Below, one piece after another: positions 41,065-50,357 of a DNA stretch of 64,000 nt. How positions within the stretch are numbered: the stretch's first letter is position 1; every line of letters begins with the position of its first letter. The notes below the pieces were generated by a model. It searched no databases. It was not told the origin of the DNA and saw only the letters and a list, made by a program, of their open reading frames with translations. The DNA is taken from the NCBI GenBank assembly GCA_041752315.1, contig JBGSHJ010000011.1:1-64000 (forward strand), read 5' to 3'. The stretch comes from SYFY01 sp041752315. GTDB taxonomy: Bacteria > Pseudomonadota > Gammaproteobacteria > Pseudomonadales > Azotimanducaceae. The translations under genes and the position numbers were made by a program.

Positions 41065-42115
41065 AGGTGGCCGGATCCTGCAGATCTGTCCGCATGACGT
41101 CCCGCCATTCGCAGATTTGTGCACGGTGTATTCACAGGCTCTGCAAAGGCTGGGCGTGACGACGACAACCGTGTTTCTGGCACCGGCAACAGGCATCCCG
41201 GTGCCGGAGGCGATCTATCTGGATGTCACGGACCTGTCTCGAACCCGGGCCATCGCAAGGATCATGTCCGACCGATTGGCGAATGCTCACGAAAACGACT
41301 TTTCCCTCGCCATCTGTCACCGTTACCGATCCTGGCGGGTGCTGGTTGGCAGCAGGGTGCGCGTTGCGCATACGCTGGTGGTGGCACATGAGTTTCGATT
41401 TTTTGATCGCCTGACACGGCGTTGGTCGGGACGTATGGCCCGCAAGACGACGTTTGCCGGTGTCTCCCCAACGGTGACACGCAGCATGACTCCTTACGTG
41501 CGCAAGGCGGTCACCGTGGCGAACGCCATCGATGCCGATGCGGTGAGGTCGACGATGCTGAGTCGCAGCGCGGCTCGTACCACGCTTGGCATTTCCGCTT
41601 CCGCGCTTGCCATCGGGGTAGTTGGCAGACTGCACGCAAAAAAGCAGCCTGAACTGGCGATGGCGGCATTCCGTCGCGCAGACTTGCCCGATTCCCAACT
41701 CGTCTTTGTGGGTGATGGACCGCTGCGAGAAACCCTGGACAGAGGTGAACCGGGTGTCGTGTTCTGTGGCCATGTGACCGATGCCAGACGGTACTTTCGC
41801 GCTTTTGACGGGCTGTTGCTGGCGAGTGGCGCGGTCGAGGCTTTTGGCATGGTCGCCCTGGAGGCGCTGGTCGCGTCCGTGCCGATGATCTGCCAGAGTG
41901 CAGCAGGCCCCGGGGATGTGCTGGGCGAACTGGGTTGTTACTACGATTCGCCGACAGTGGAAGCGATGGGCGAAGCCTTGCAGCGATTCCACGGTGCAAG
42001 GGTTGATCCGGATGACTACTCGCGCCGGGCTGGCGAGCGGGTGGAAGCGCTGTTTTCAGTGTCCGCCCTGGCGCGTTCGCTGACCGTTTTCCTCCATGCG
42101 GAATCAAGGGACTGA
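41057..42115 (+). CDS. LPS core glycosyltransferase (GT4 family)
   Basis: The 352-residue protein has a GT-B fold: N-terminal LQICPHDVPPFADLCTVYSQ, the linker ATTLGISASALAIGVVGR (first base of the family GVVGRL block), LVFVGDGPLRETLDRG, and the donor-site signature GAVEAFGMVALEALVASVP. It has no membrane segment. By position after the carbamoyltransferase it resembles the WapH-type transferases of Pseudomonas, but donor and linkage cannot be read. ATG at 41057 is the natural start; the longer frame from 41030 lies inside the carbamoyltransferase gene. It converges on the acyltransferase gene. Confidence 0.9.
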   Translation: MSEGGRILQICPHDVPPFADLCTVYSQALQRLGVTTTTVFLAPATGIPVPEAIYLDVTDLSRTRAIARIMSDRLANAHENDFSLAICHRYRSWRVLVGSRVRVAHTLVVAHEFRFFDRLTRRWSGRMARKTTFAGVSPTVTRSMTPYVRKAVTVANAIDADAVRSTMLSRSAARTTLGISASALAIGVVGRLHAKKQPELAMAAFRRADLPDSQLVFVGDGPLRETLDRGEPGVVFCGHVTDARRYFRAFDGLLLASGAVEAFGMVALEALVASVPMICQSAAGPGDVLGELGCYYDSPTVEAMGEALQRFHGARVDPDDYSRRAGERVEALFSVSALARSLTVFLHAESRD

Positions 42116-42163
42116 CACGTGACCTCGAACGCCGTGACGGTCGGCTTCTTCGGATGCGACCGC

Positions 42164-43090
42164 CTACCGGTAAAAATCTGCCTTTCCTTCCGGTCGCGTC
42201 TTGAAACGCTTGTGCATCCACAGGTACTGCTCCGGTCGTTCCAGAACAAATCCTTCAATCAATCCGTTGATGCGGGTTGCGTCGGTGACGTCATCACCGG
42301 AAGGAAATCCGGTGAGTGGTGAATGAAAGGTGATGGACCAACGTTGTTGCTGCAAATCCCTGGCCGTGGTCATGAACAGCACCGGTGAGTTGTTCAGTCT
42401 GGCAAAGCGGCTGGTTGCGGTGATCGTGGCTGCCTGCACGCCGAAGAAGGGCGCAAAGACCGAATGCTTGCGGCCGTAGTCCTGGTCCGTCGCATACCAG
42501 ATGGCGCGACCAGCCTTCAACCGTTTGAGTACCTGTCGGGTATCCTCGCGCTCGATGACCCCATCGAAGTATCGCCTGCGTCCGCTGACTTGCAGCCACT
42601 CCCAGGCCGGATTCTTGTTGTAGCGATACATCACGTCGAAACTGCCGAGTCGAGCCATTGGCTGGCTGATCACATCCATGGTGGTGAAATGGGCCGCCAG
42701 CACGAGTACGCCACGGCCCTGTGCCAGTGCGTCCGCATAGTGGTCGGCACCGATCACATCGATGCGTGGTGTCAGGTCCCGCGCCGGATTCAACCAGGGC
42801 AGCATGGCCTCAAGCGCGCCCAGTGCTGTGTGCACAAAATTGTCCTGCAACAACCGGCGCCGTGTTGCGGCATCGATCTGCGGCAGGCACATGGCGAGAT
42901 TGGTGGCTGCAACCTGTCTTCTGGAACGAGCCAGGTGGAACAGCAACCGGCCAGCAAGCCGGCCGACGACAAACAGGGCTGGAATCGGCAGTCGCGCGAC
43001 GCACCAGCCCAACCCGATGGCAATCCAGGCGGGCCAGACCCGCGGCGAATAACGTGGTGGAGGTGGAGCATGTCGTGGCATGCGCGGCAC
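42164..43090 (-). CDS. Lipid A late acyltransferase (LpxL/HtrB family)
   Basis: The 308-residue protein has one N-terminal membrane helix (AWIAIGLGWCVARLPI), the catalytic H-x4-D motif in LAAHFTTMD, and the downstream family blocks RYNKNPAWEWLQVSGRR, WYATDQDYGRKHSVFAPFFG, and EQYLWMHKRFKTRPEG. It adds a secondary acyl chain to Kdo2-lipid IVA at the inner membrane. LpxL and LpxM sub-types are not separable by eye, so I give no symbol. It is divergent from hldE, with 94 bases between the two starts. Confidence 0.9.
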   Translation of the reverse strand: MPRMPRHAPPPPRYSPRVWPAWIAIGLGWCVARLPIPALFVVGRLAGRLLFHLARSRRQVAATNLAMCLPQIDAATRRRLLQDNFVHTALGALEAMLPWLNPARDLTPRIDVIGADHYADALAQGRGVLVLAAHFTTMDVISQPMARLGSFDVMYRYNKNPAWEWLQVSGRRRYFDGVIEREDTRQVLKRLKAGRAIWYATDQDYGRKHSVFAPFFGVQAATITATSRFARLNNSPVLFMTTARDLQQQRWSITFHSPLTGFPSGDDVTDATRINGLIEGFVLERPEQYLWMHKRFKTRPEGKADFYR

Positions 43091-43184
43091 TGTATGTCAT
43101 CGGACGAAAGCCGCCAAACAGCTCGTTCTGCCCGACAGGCGCCTGCCTTGTTAACATGAGGCCTTTCTGGTCGAGAGCCTTTTC

Positions 43185-44615
43185 ATGCAGGACCTGCTGC
43201 TCCCCTCGCTGCGTGACACGCATGTCGTCGTGATTGGTGATGTCATGCTCGATCGGTACTGGCACGGTGAAGCACGTCGAGTCTCCCAGGAGGCCCCGGT
43301 GCCGGTTGTTGAGGTGCAGCGGGAGGAAGATCGTCCCGGCGGGGCGTCCAATGTCGCGATGAACGTCGCGAGTCTTGGTGCACGCTGCACGCTGGTGGGT
43401 GTCATTGGTGATGATCCGGCGGGTCGAACCCTGCGCGGACTGCTTGAAGCCGCAGGTGTCGTTTGCGAGTTCGTCACTGCACAGGATTTCACCACCATAC
43501 TCAAACTGCGGCTGGTCAGTCAGCGTCAGCAACTCATCCGGGCCGACTTTGACACGGCCGTGCCTGATGTCACCCGCCTGTTGCTGGACCGGCTGCAGGG
43601 GCTGTTCAGATCGGCCGACGTACTGGTCCTCGAAGACTACGACAAGGGCACCATCGCCGATCCGGAATCGATGATTGCTGCTGCCCGCGCCGCCGGTGTG
43701 GCGATTGTGGTGGACCCCAAATCGAAGGGGCTGGCCCGCTACGCCGGGGCTGACATCGTGAAGCCGAACGATCTCGAATTCCGCGCGGCGACCGGTCAGT
43801 GGACAACCGAGGAGACGTTTGGCGAACAAGCGGTGCGCACCTGTCAGCAGCACGGTCTCGGCGCGCTGGTCATTACCCGAGGCAGTCGCGGCATGTCCGT
43901 GGTCAGGGAAGACCAGACCATCGAACACATTCCTGCGCATGAGGTGGAGGTCTTCGACGTGACCGGCGCCGGCGATACCGTTGCCGCCTTGCTCGCGGTG
44001 TGCACTGCCGTTGGCTGGGATGTTGCACGCAGTGCGCGACTGGCCAACCTTGCAGCAAGCCTCGTGGTCGCCAAGTCGGGCACCGCTACGATCAGCGGAC
44101 CGGAACTTGCGTACGCCGTGGCAAGGCGTGCCGGGCGGGATCGCGGTGTGCTGTCGCGCGAGCAACTGCAGGCGACGGTCGCTGCGGCGCATGCCATGGG
44201 CGAGCGCATTGTCTTCACGAACGGCTGTTTCGACATTCTCCATGCCGGTCACGTCAGCTACCTCGAAGAAGCACGGGCGCTGGGTGATCGGCTGATTGTT
44301 GCGGTCAACGATGATGCTTCGGTACGGCGGCTGGAAAAAGGGCCGAATCGACCGGTCAATCCGCTGGACCGGCGCATGCGGGTGCTGGCCGGCTTGTCAG
44401 CGGTCGACTGGGTAGTCAGTTTTCACGAGGACACTCCCGAAGCACTGCTTGCGCTGTTGCAACCCGACGTACTGGCCAAGGGGGGTGACTACACCGAAGA
44501 CGCCGTGGTCGGTCACGACATCGTCCACGGGTATGGTGGCGAGGTGAAGGTTCTGGGGTTGGTTGCAGATACGTCAACCACCGCCATAATCCGACGCATC
44601 CAGGAAAATGAATGA
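43185..44615 (+). CDS. hldE: Bifunctional D-beta-heptose 7-phosphate kinase/D-beta-heptose 1-phosphate adenylyltransferase
   Basis: The 476-residue enzyme makes the ADP-heptose donor used by WaaC and WaaF. The N-terminal ribokinase-like domain shows RPGGASNVAMNVASLGARC, FDVTGAGDTVAALLA and the catalytic GAGD. The C-terminal nucleotidyltransferase domain has FTNGCFDILHAGHVSYLEEA with the H-x-G-H motif. Length equals the E. coli enzyme almost exactly. Placement in the LPS core locus supports the call. Confidence 0.98.
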   Translation: MQDLLLPSLRDTHVVVIGDVMLDRYWHGEARRVSQEAPVPVVEVQREEDRPGGASNVAMNVASLGARCTLVGVIGDDPAGRTLRGLLEAAGVVCEFVTAQDFTTILKLRLVSQRQQLIRADFDTAVPDVTRLLLDRLQGLFRSADVLVLEDYDKGTIADPESMIAAARAAGVAIVVDPKSKGLARYAGADIVKPNDLEFRAATGQWTTEETFGEQAVRTCQQHGLGALVITRGSRGMSVVREDQTIEHIPAHEVEVFDVTGAGDTVAALLAVCTAVGWDVARSARLANLAASLVVAKSGTATISGPELAYAVARRAGRDRGVLSREQLQATVAAAHAMGERIVFTNGCFDILHAGHVSYLEEARALGDRLIVAVNDDASVRRLEKGPNRPVNPLDRRMRVLAGLSAVDWVVSFHEDTPEALLALLQPDVLAKGGDYTEDAVVGHDIVHGYGGEVKVLGLVADTSTTAIIRRIQENE

Positions 44616-44667
44616 CGCTCGGTGACATGTCGATGCACGGGTGGACCTGCCGGTGATACCGCGAGGG

Positions 44668-45447
44668 TCACTCAATCCGGCCCGGCTCCACGAGGTCAGC
44701 GAGCATGGCGACGTTTGCTGCCAGATGCTCAGGGTTGAGCGTTCCCGTGACAATACTGGATACTCCTGGAATACCCGCCGCTTCGCGAAGTGCTGACGGT
44801 GGGGCGTGTCCACTGCGCATCGCTTTTTTCACCAGCACACCGAGCCCCGCTGCATGCGCCGCGGCAATGGCGGGCAGCTCGGCGTCGTAGCCGGGATGGA
44901 CAGTTGCCATCACGACATCAAGCGCTGCACGCGCCGCGGCGAATATGCCTTCGGGGCTTTTGCCCGACAAGCCGATGGCACGGATCAAACCCGCCTGTTT
45001 CAGATCAACCAGGGTGTGCAGCACCTCCTGCTGCTCGATGTTGGCGACGTCATTGCCATCGGAGTGGATGCAGACCAGATCGAGCTGTTCACGCTGCAGT
45101 CGGCGAAGGGAACGCTCCACGCTCATCCGGGTGTGACTGGCGCTGAAATCATGTCTTGATACGCCACTGTCGAAGGATTCCCCCACTTTGGTCGCGATGA
45201 TCAGGGGTGTGCGGGTCAACGAGAGCAGCCTTCCCAGTCTTGTCTCGCTGTCACCGTACGCAGGAGCCGTGTCAAACAGGTTGATGCCCAGATCCAGTGC
45301 CCGTTTGAAGAGCGTGCTCAGCGCTTCATCGTCCGGCCGTTCGAACGCGGTGGGGTATTTGAGACCATCGATGCGACCGAATTTGACGCAACCGAGGGCC
45401 AGCAGCGAAACCCGCATGCCGGTCCTGCCCAGATGGCGATAGATCAC
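44668..45447 (-). CDS. Aldo/keto reductase
   Basis: The 259-residue protein has the AKR (beta/alpha)8 pattern: YRHLGRTGMRVSLLALGC, NLFDTAPAYGDSETRLGRLL (catalytic Asp and Tyr), IIATKVGESF (Lys) and LDLVCIHSDGND (His). It would reduce aldehydes or ketones with NAD(P)H; the substrate is unknown. GTG at 45447 overlaps the upstream oxidoreductase stop in GTGA, which I take as the start; GTG at 45462 is possible. The pair with an FAD oxidoreductase beside waaA is an arrangement I also recall from Pseudomonas. Confidence 0.92.
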   Translation of the reverse strand: MIYRHLGRTGMRVSLLALGCVKFGRIDGLKYPTAFERPDDEALSTLFKRALDLGINLFDTAPAYGDSETRLGRLLSLTRTPLIIATKVGESFDSGVSRHDFSASHTRMSVERSLRRLQREQLDLVCIHSDGNDVANIEQQEVLHTLVDLKQAGLIRAIGLSGKSPEGIFAAARAALDVVMATVHPGYDAELPAIAAAHAAGLGVLVKKAMRSGHAPPSALREAAGIPGVSSIVTGTLNPEHLAANVAMLADLVEPGRIE

Positions 45448-46619
45448 GGTGTTTCCAGCCACGGTGGAGTGCCATACCCGGGCCTGGGAAGATTCAGCTG
45501 AGGTACTTCACTGCGTTCTGGTCCCCTGAATTGTGGCTCTGGAAGCATTGCCAGTACCTGATCGCCGAGGTCCGGGACAAGTGTCAGTTTGGTAGGCCAG
45601 GCCTGCAGCCACGCCCCTTCACGTTCGACAGATGCCTGATCGGGCCGTCCACCAGCAACCTGCAGTGGTTCTGCGCGATCGACACGCAGGGTCCTGATAC
45701 GTGAATCACGCAAGTCGAGCCAGGGCAGGCAGTGGACCAGTTCGCTGCGGGTGTACTCGATCTGCTCGGTGACGGACCTGTTCACACCCGACGTTGCCAG
45801 TTGACCACCCAGATACAGGATTCCGCTTCCTCCGACCACATGGGTGGTCACGGTCAGGCGCGGCTCGGCACGGCTGATGCCGGTCAGGCAGTGGGCAAAC
45901 AGACGCGTCGTGAGGTCGGTGTCCACCACGACCTGGTGGAGTGGCCGCAGCTGCATCGGAAAACGGCCTGGCAACAGGGATTGTGCGAGTACTCCGGCAC
46001 CGGCACCACCGCAGTTGACAAGTCGACGTACGTGAAGCTCTGACCCACCTGCATTGATGACGACATGATCACCTTCCATCCGGCAGCAACTGTTGTCGAG
46101 GTGCAGCCGAAAGATGCGGTGCATTACCGGGGCCGCCAGCCGTCTGACCAGCGTGGGCACGTCGATCACGAAGTCGTCGAGTTCGTAGACCACGCCGTCA
46201 AATCTGCTGAAGGCTGCCGGATGCGCGGCGGTACGGAGTTTGCGGATACGACCGCGCAACGAGCGGCTGGCGAAGAAGGTGGTCAGCTTGCCGAGGGTGT
46301 TGTCGGCAGCGAAGAGATAATAACGATCGCTGGCAAGCGGCAGGCCACTGAGGTCAACATCGCCCTTGCCTTCGATGCATGAACGCCAGCGCTGTGGCAT
46401 GGTGGCAATGGCCTCGGAGGCCGGATTCAGCAGGCCGGCGAGTGCGTACTTGAGGCCACCGTGGATCATGCCCTGACTCGCAAGACTCTGGATGCCACCC
46501 AGTTGGGCCGACTCGAACAGCAGGGCGTTGTACCCGGCTGCAAGCGCGCGGTGCAGGGTCCACAGTCCGGCAATGCCTCCACCAACAATAGCCAGATCGG
46601 CGTGTTGTATGCGGGTCAA
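45444..46619 (-). CDS. FAD-dependent oxidoreductase (D-amino-acid-oxidase fold)
   Basis: The N-terminal dinucleotide-binding motif ADLAIVGGGIAGLWTLHRAL is clear, followed by FESAQLGGIQSLASQGMIHG, as in the DAO/glycerol-3-phosphate oxidase-like family. Later blocks include RRLVNCGGAGAGVLAQSLL and HVVGGSGILYLGGQLATSG. The substrate is unknown. I chose TTG at 46619, directly before the FAD motif (391 residues). The frame stays open to 46934 but overlaps the opposite waaA gene. It is coupled to the aldo/keto reductase and divergent from waaA. Confidence 0.9.
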   Translation of the reverse strand: MTRIQHADLAIVGGGIAGLWTLHRALAAGYNALLFESAQLGGIQSLASQGMIHGGLKYALAGLLNPASEAIATMPQRWRSCIEGKGDVDLSGLPLASDRYYLFAADNTLGKLTTFFASRSLRGRIRKLRTAAHPAAFSRFDGVVYELDDFVIDVPTLVRRLAAPVMHRIFRLHLDNSCCRMEGDHVVINAGGSELHVRRLVNCGGAGAGVLAQSLLPGRFPMQLRPLHQVVVDTDLTTRLFAHCLTGISRAEPRLTVTTHVVGGSGILYLGGQLATSGVNRSVTEQIEYTRSELVHCLPWLDLRDSRIRTLRVDRAEPLQVAGGRPDQASVEREGAWLQAWPTKLTLVPDLGDQVLAMLPEPQFRGPERSEVPQLNLPRPGYGTPPWLETP

Positions 46620-46763
46620 CGGATTTCGAGTGCTCTGAGCGTCATGCGCGGCTGCATCCAGGCGAGGAATTGTCAGGTCTAGTATGTTGTGATGTGCATG
46701 ATTTTGGAAATTCCGGGACGGTCGCCGCCCCGGATTGGCAGAGCGATACGGAAGACACTCCCG

Positions 46764-48047
46764 GTGGCCGCATTCTTGATTCTCTTCTATCAACTGGTGC
46801 TGATTCTTGCCTGGCCTCTGGTGCGGGTGCGCCTGTGGTGGCGTGGTCGTTCTGAACCGGGATATCAGGAACGTGTGGCAGAAAGATTCGGTCTGGTACC
46901 GGCGAAGGTGCCCACCGGAGCGGTCTGGGTGCATGCGGTTTCAGCCGGTGAAACCATCGCCGCAGTGCCCATGATAGAACGCCTGCGCGTGGCCAACCCG
47001 GAGGTTCCCCTGCTCGTCACAACCATGACGCCGACGGGCTCAGGAGAAGTCACGAGACGACTGGGCCAGCAAGTCAGTCATTGTTATGCACCCTACGATT
47101 TCCCCTGGGCGGTTGATGCGTTTCTTGACCAGGCAAAGCCCAGAGCGCTGATCCTGGTCGAGACGGAGTTGTGGCCGAACCTCGTGCTGCGCAGCCGACG
47201 GCGAGGCATGCCCGTGGTGCTGGTCAATGGCAGGCTCTCCGAACGGTCTGCCCGTGGTTATGCTCGCATCGGTCCGCTGGTTGCGAAGATGCTGTCGGCA
47301 TTTGATCTCATCGCCTGCCAGAGCGATGCGCATCGGACCCGCTTTCTGGCGCTGGGAGCAAGGCCAGAGAGCGTGCAGGTGCTTGGCAGCGTCAAATACG
47401 ACCTGACCTTGAACGATCAGCTCAAGGCAGAGGCCGCACGATTGCGCCAGGTCTGGGGTCTTGTTGGTCGGCCAGTGCTGATTGCAGCCAGTACCCATCC
47501 GGGAGAAGAAGAGCAGGTCCTCGAAGCGTTCGGCACGTTGCGACGGGAGTTTCCGTCTGCCTGCCTGTTGCTGGTGCCGCGGCATCCCGTGCGAACGGCC
47601 GAAGTCATCGAACGCGTCAGGCGGCAGGGTCTGAAGGTGATGAGACAGAGCGAAACCGAGCGCTCCGCAGGAGACGTGGTGGTTGGCGATGTGATGGGCA
47701 CCCTCCTCACACTTTATGGGGTCTCGGACATCGCCTTTGTCGGAGGCAGCCTCGTTCCACAGGGTGGGCACAATCCGATCGAAGCGGCCGTATGGGGCAA
47801 ACCCGTCGTGGTCGGTCCACACGTCTTCAATTTCCAGGCGGTAGTCGATGGCTTCGTTGAAGCCGGTGCGCTGACGCTGGTTGGCGATGCATCGACGCTG
47901 GCCGACGCCGTCATCCGGTTGATGCGTGATCCGGACACCGCCTCGGCACTAGGCATGAAGGGAGCGGACGTGGTTGCTGCGAGTGCAGGCGCGCTTGACC
48001 GGACGCTGGACGCTCTTGGCAGAACCTTGTTACTGCGTGCTCAGTAG
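46764..48047 (+). CDS. waaA: 3-deoxy-D-manno-octulosonic acid transferase
   Basis: The 427-residue inner-membrane GT30 enzyme adds Kdo to lipid IVA. An N-terminal anchor (FLILFYQLVLILAWPLVRV) precedes the catalytic block VWVHAVSAGETIAAVPMIER, then TTMTPTGSGEV, LVETELWPNLVLRSRRRG, IAASTHPGEEEQVLEAF, LLVPRHPVRTAEVIERV and FVGGSLVPQGGHNPIEAAVW. GTG at 46764, after GGAAG, gives the normal family length; ATG at 46698 or 46692 would add 22-24 residues. Its 3' end overlaps the convergent tolC gene by 18 bases. Confidence 0.95.
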   Translation: MAAFLILFYQLVLILAWPLVRVRLWWRGRSEPGYQERVAERFGLVPAKVPTGAVWVHAVSAGETIAAVPMIERLRVANPEVPLLVTTMTPTGSGEVTRRLGQQVSHCYAPYDFPWAVDAFLDQAKPRALILVETELWPNLVLRSRRRGMPVVLVNGRLSERSARGYARIGPLVAKMLSAFDLIACQSDAHRTRFLALGARPESVQVLGSVKYDLTLNDQLKAEAARLRQVWGLVGRPVLIAASTHPGEEEQVLEAFGTLRREFPSACLLLVPRHPVRTAEVIERVRRQGLKVMRQSETERSAGDVVVGDVMGTLLTLYGVSDIAFVGGSLVPQGGHNPIEAAVWGKPVVVGPHVFNFQAVVDGFVEAGALTLVGDASTLADAVIRLMRDPDTASALGMKGADVVAASAGALDRTLDALGRTLLLRAQ

Positions 48048-49451
48048 TGTCACGCGCCGAACGGGGTTGTTCGGGTCAGTGAATGTGTTGAGCTCCCGCA
48101 GATCGTCGACGATCAGCGTGCCGGCAGTCTGCTTCAGACGCATGAGATTGTTGACGTAGCTGTAGCGGCTGTCGGCGTACTGGAACTGCGCAAGGTAAAG
48201 CCGTTGCTGGGCCTGCAGCACATCGACGATATTCCTGGTCCCGACTTCGTACCCGGTCTGGGTTGCTTCCAGCGCGGATTGACTCGACTTTATGGCTTTC
48301 AGCCGGGCGTGCACCCGAACAACATCCGTAGCCACCGAACGAAACAGGTTGCGTGTATCCCTGCTGACCGTCAGACGCTGACCCTGCAACAGCTCTCTGG
48401 CCTGCTCGGCCAGGGCACCGGCTTCACGTCGGCGTGATTGGGTGAAGCCACCAAGATAGAGCGGCATCTGCAATTCCAGCGCGTACGTGGTGGTATCGAT
48501 CTTGTTGCCAAGAAATGACTGACCACCGGTTGCAAAATGACTGTGGTTCACCACGCCGTTGATCGTTGGCAGGTGAGCGGCGCGACGCGCCATCAGTGTG
48601 CGTTCGGCCCCGCGCAACTGGGCATCGGCTGCCGCGATGTCCAGGTTGGTCGCCAATGCCGAACTCACCCACTCCTCTTCGTTTTTCGGGTTCGGGTCGA
48701 CGATGGGGAGCGTCGATGCGAGCCGACTCAGTTCTTCGTGATTGATGCCGGTGAGCGTTCGCAGTGTTTCAAAAAAGATGTCGTAATCGCCATCCGCCTG
48801 GATGCGGCGAACGACCGAGCTGTCAAAGGCGGCCTGTGCTTCAAGCACGTCGGTGATTGCGACCAGACCGACATCAAAGCGCTGTTGTACCTGTTCCAGC
48901 TGACGCTTGACTGCGGTTTCTTCGGCGACAGTCGACTCGACCAGGTCGCGCGCCCGCAGCACGTCCAGGTACGCCAGTACAACCCGCACGATGAGATTCT
49001 GCTCAGTTGCCGCCAGCTGATTTCTTGACTGGTCAACCAATGCCTTTGCGCCGCCCAGGTTGTACCAGGCTTCGAGATCGAGAATAGGCTGGGAGATCCG
49101 TGCTTGCCAGGCGTGTTCGTTGAACTCCTGATCCGGAATATCGATCAGTTGTCCAAAGGTCGGGCTGTTTGGGTCGGTGTCCTGTATCGGTGGCACAGGA
49201 AAGCTGCGTTCCGTCCAGGTGGTCGAGGCGCCTGCAGTGACACTGGGCAGCAGTTGTGATCGCGCTTGCGGTATCGCTTCCTGGCGTGCCTTGAAGGTCG
49301 CCTGGGTGGCCCCGAGAACCGGATCATGGTCAACCGCAGCCTCATACACCTCGACGAGGTCATCGGTGTATGCCGGGCTGGCCCAGAACAACGCAAGCGT
49401 CAACGCCAAAAACAAGGGCACGTTCTTTTTTACTGGGCTGACTTGGGTCAC
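48030..49451 (-). CDS. tolC: TolC-family outer-membrane efflux channel
   Basis: The 473-residue precursor has a signal peptide (PLFLALTLALFWASPAYT) and two OEP repeats. Typical segments are LVEVYEAAVDHDPVLGATQA, RVVLAYLDVLRARDLVEST, RFDVGLVAITDVLEAQAAF, LYLGGFTQSRRREAGALAEQ and GYEVGTRNIVDVLQAQQRLY. TolC forms the trimeric outer-membrane duct for multidrug pumps and type I secretion. The start GTG at 49451 places the signal peptide at the N-terminus; upstream sequence in frame is not signal-like. It is divergent from the DUF1249 gene, in the tolC-yqiB-parE order known from enterics and Pseudomonas. Confidence 0.95.
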   Translation of the reverse strand: MTQVSPVKKNVPLFLALTLALFWASPAYTDDLVEVYEAAVDHDPVLGATQATFKARQEAIPQARSQLLPSVTAGASTTWTERSFPVPPIQDTDPNSPTFGQLIDIPDQEFNEHAWQARISQPILDLEAWYNLGGAKALVDQSRNQLAATEQNLIVRVVLAYLDVLRARDLVESTVAEETAVKRQLEQVQQRFDVGLVAITDVLEAQAAFDSSVVRRIQADGDYDIFFETLRTLTGINHEELSRLASTLPIVDPNPKNEEEWVSSALATNLDIAAADAQLRGAERTLMARRAAHLPTINGVVNHSHFATGGQSFLGNKIDTTTYALELQMPLYLGGFTQSRRREAGALAEQARELLQGQRLTVSRDTRNLFRSVATDVVRVHARLKAIKSSQSALEATQTGYEVGTRNIVDVLQAQQRLYLAQFQYADSRYSYVNNLMRLKQTAGTLIVDDLRELNTFTDPNNPVRRVTLLSTQ

Positions 49452-49739
49452 TTGGCGAAAGTCCTTGTCTCGTACGCCGGCAAGTCTAACAGAGCCATGC
49501 AATTTCGGTCGCGGACCATGCCACGAATCCTTGGTGAGATGTGAACGAGTCCGCTTTTGCCCTTTTCGAAAGTGGGTTGATACTTCACAGCCTGTGGATA
49601 TTCTGCCACGCCGACTCCCGACCCGCCTGCTGGCGGAGCAGACTGTGGTGTGTTTTAGTACCCGACTCTCTCGATGACACCCAGGACGATGCCGTTTTCG
49701 AACATGCTGCTGCGGATATGAACAGAACGTGACCAGAAC

Positions 49740-50243
49740 ATGAGATTGCTGACCAGGCGCTACAGCATCGATCTGCCCAGACACATGGCGGTCTGTGATG
49801 CCAACTTTCTACGCTTGATGAAGTTGTTTCCTGCCATGCGGGAAGAAAATCAGGTCGAGTTCTCCGTCAGCCCCGGGGATACCGCTGTGCGGGTCCGTCT
49901 GCAGGTGCTGGAGCGCGGCCCCTTCACGACCGTTCTGGGTCTGCTCCATCTGGCAGATGGTGAGGACGAGGGACTTGGGGAGGGTAGGCGAGCAGGTGGA
50001 CAGGAAGGCAGGAACACCGTCGAACCCACGTTCAAGATCCGTGTCTATCATGATGCCCGAAGTGCCGAAGTGTTCGAGTTTCAGCGGCAGACCCGTTTTT
50101 CGGCAGTGTATGACTATCCCAATCCACGAATGCGTCAACGAGACGAAAAAGCCCAGGTGAATCTGTTCCTTGGCGAAGTTCTGGCGCATTGTCTGCGGTT
50201 CGGTGTTGCCAGCGCCAGTGCCCTGGTGACAATCTCGAGTTGA
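49740..50243 (+). CDS. DUF1249 (YqiB-like) protein
   Basis: The 167-residue soluble protein has the DUF1249 layout: an N-terminal helix block (HMAVCDANFLRLMKLFPAMR), a central beta region (RVRLQVLERGPFTTVLGLLH, FKIRVYHDARSAEVFEFQ) and a conserved end (DEKAQVNLFLGEVLAHCL). A charged Gly-rich insertion of about 20 residues (DGEDEGLGEGRRAGGQEG) lies in the middle and may be lineage-specific. The function is unknown; conserved linkage with tolC and parE is the main context. About 290 bases separate it from the divergent tolC start, with no further feature seen. Confidence 0.88.
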   Translation: MRLLTRRYSIDLPRHMAVCDANFLRLMKLFPAMREENQVEFSVSPGDTAVRVRLQVLERGPFTTVLGLLHLADGEDEGLGEGRRAGGQEGRNTVEPTFKIRVYHDARSAEVFEFQRQTRFSAVYDYPNPRMRQRDEKAQVNLFLGEVLAHCLRFGVASASALVTISS

Positions 50244-50357
50244 TCAGCAGCCAGGAGCCTGTCGGACTTGTCTGTCCTGATCTTCGGTCACGTGCATCCG
50301 CTTGTTGACCTTCAGTACGTCCCGCATCACGGTCACCATCAGGAGTAAAACGCAACA

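Noticed and set aside
42810..44252. A 480-codon minus-strand frame opposite hldE
   Set aside because: It overlaps both the acyltransferase and HldE genes, has no family match I recognise and no plausible start context.
46620..46934. N-terminal extension of the FAD oxidoreductase to 46934
   Set aside because: It overlaps waaA on the other strand and lies before the FAD-binding motif that should be near the N-terminus.
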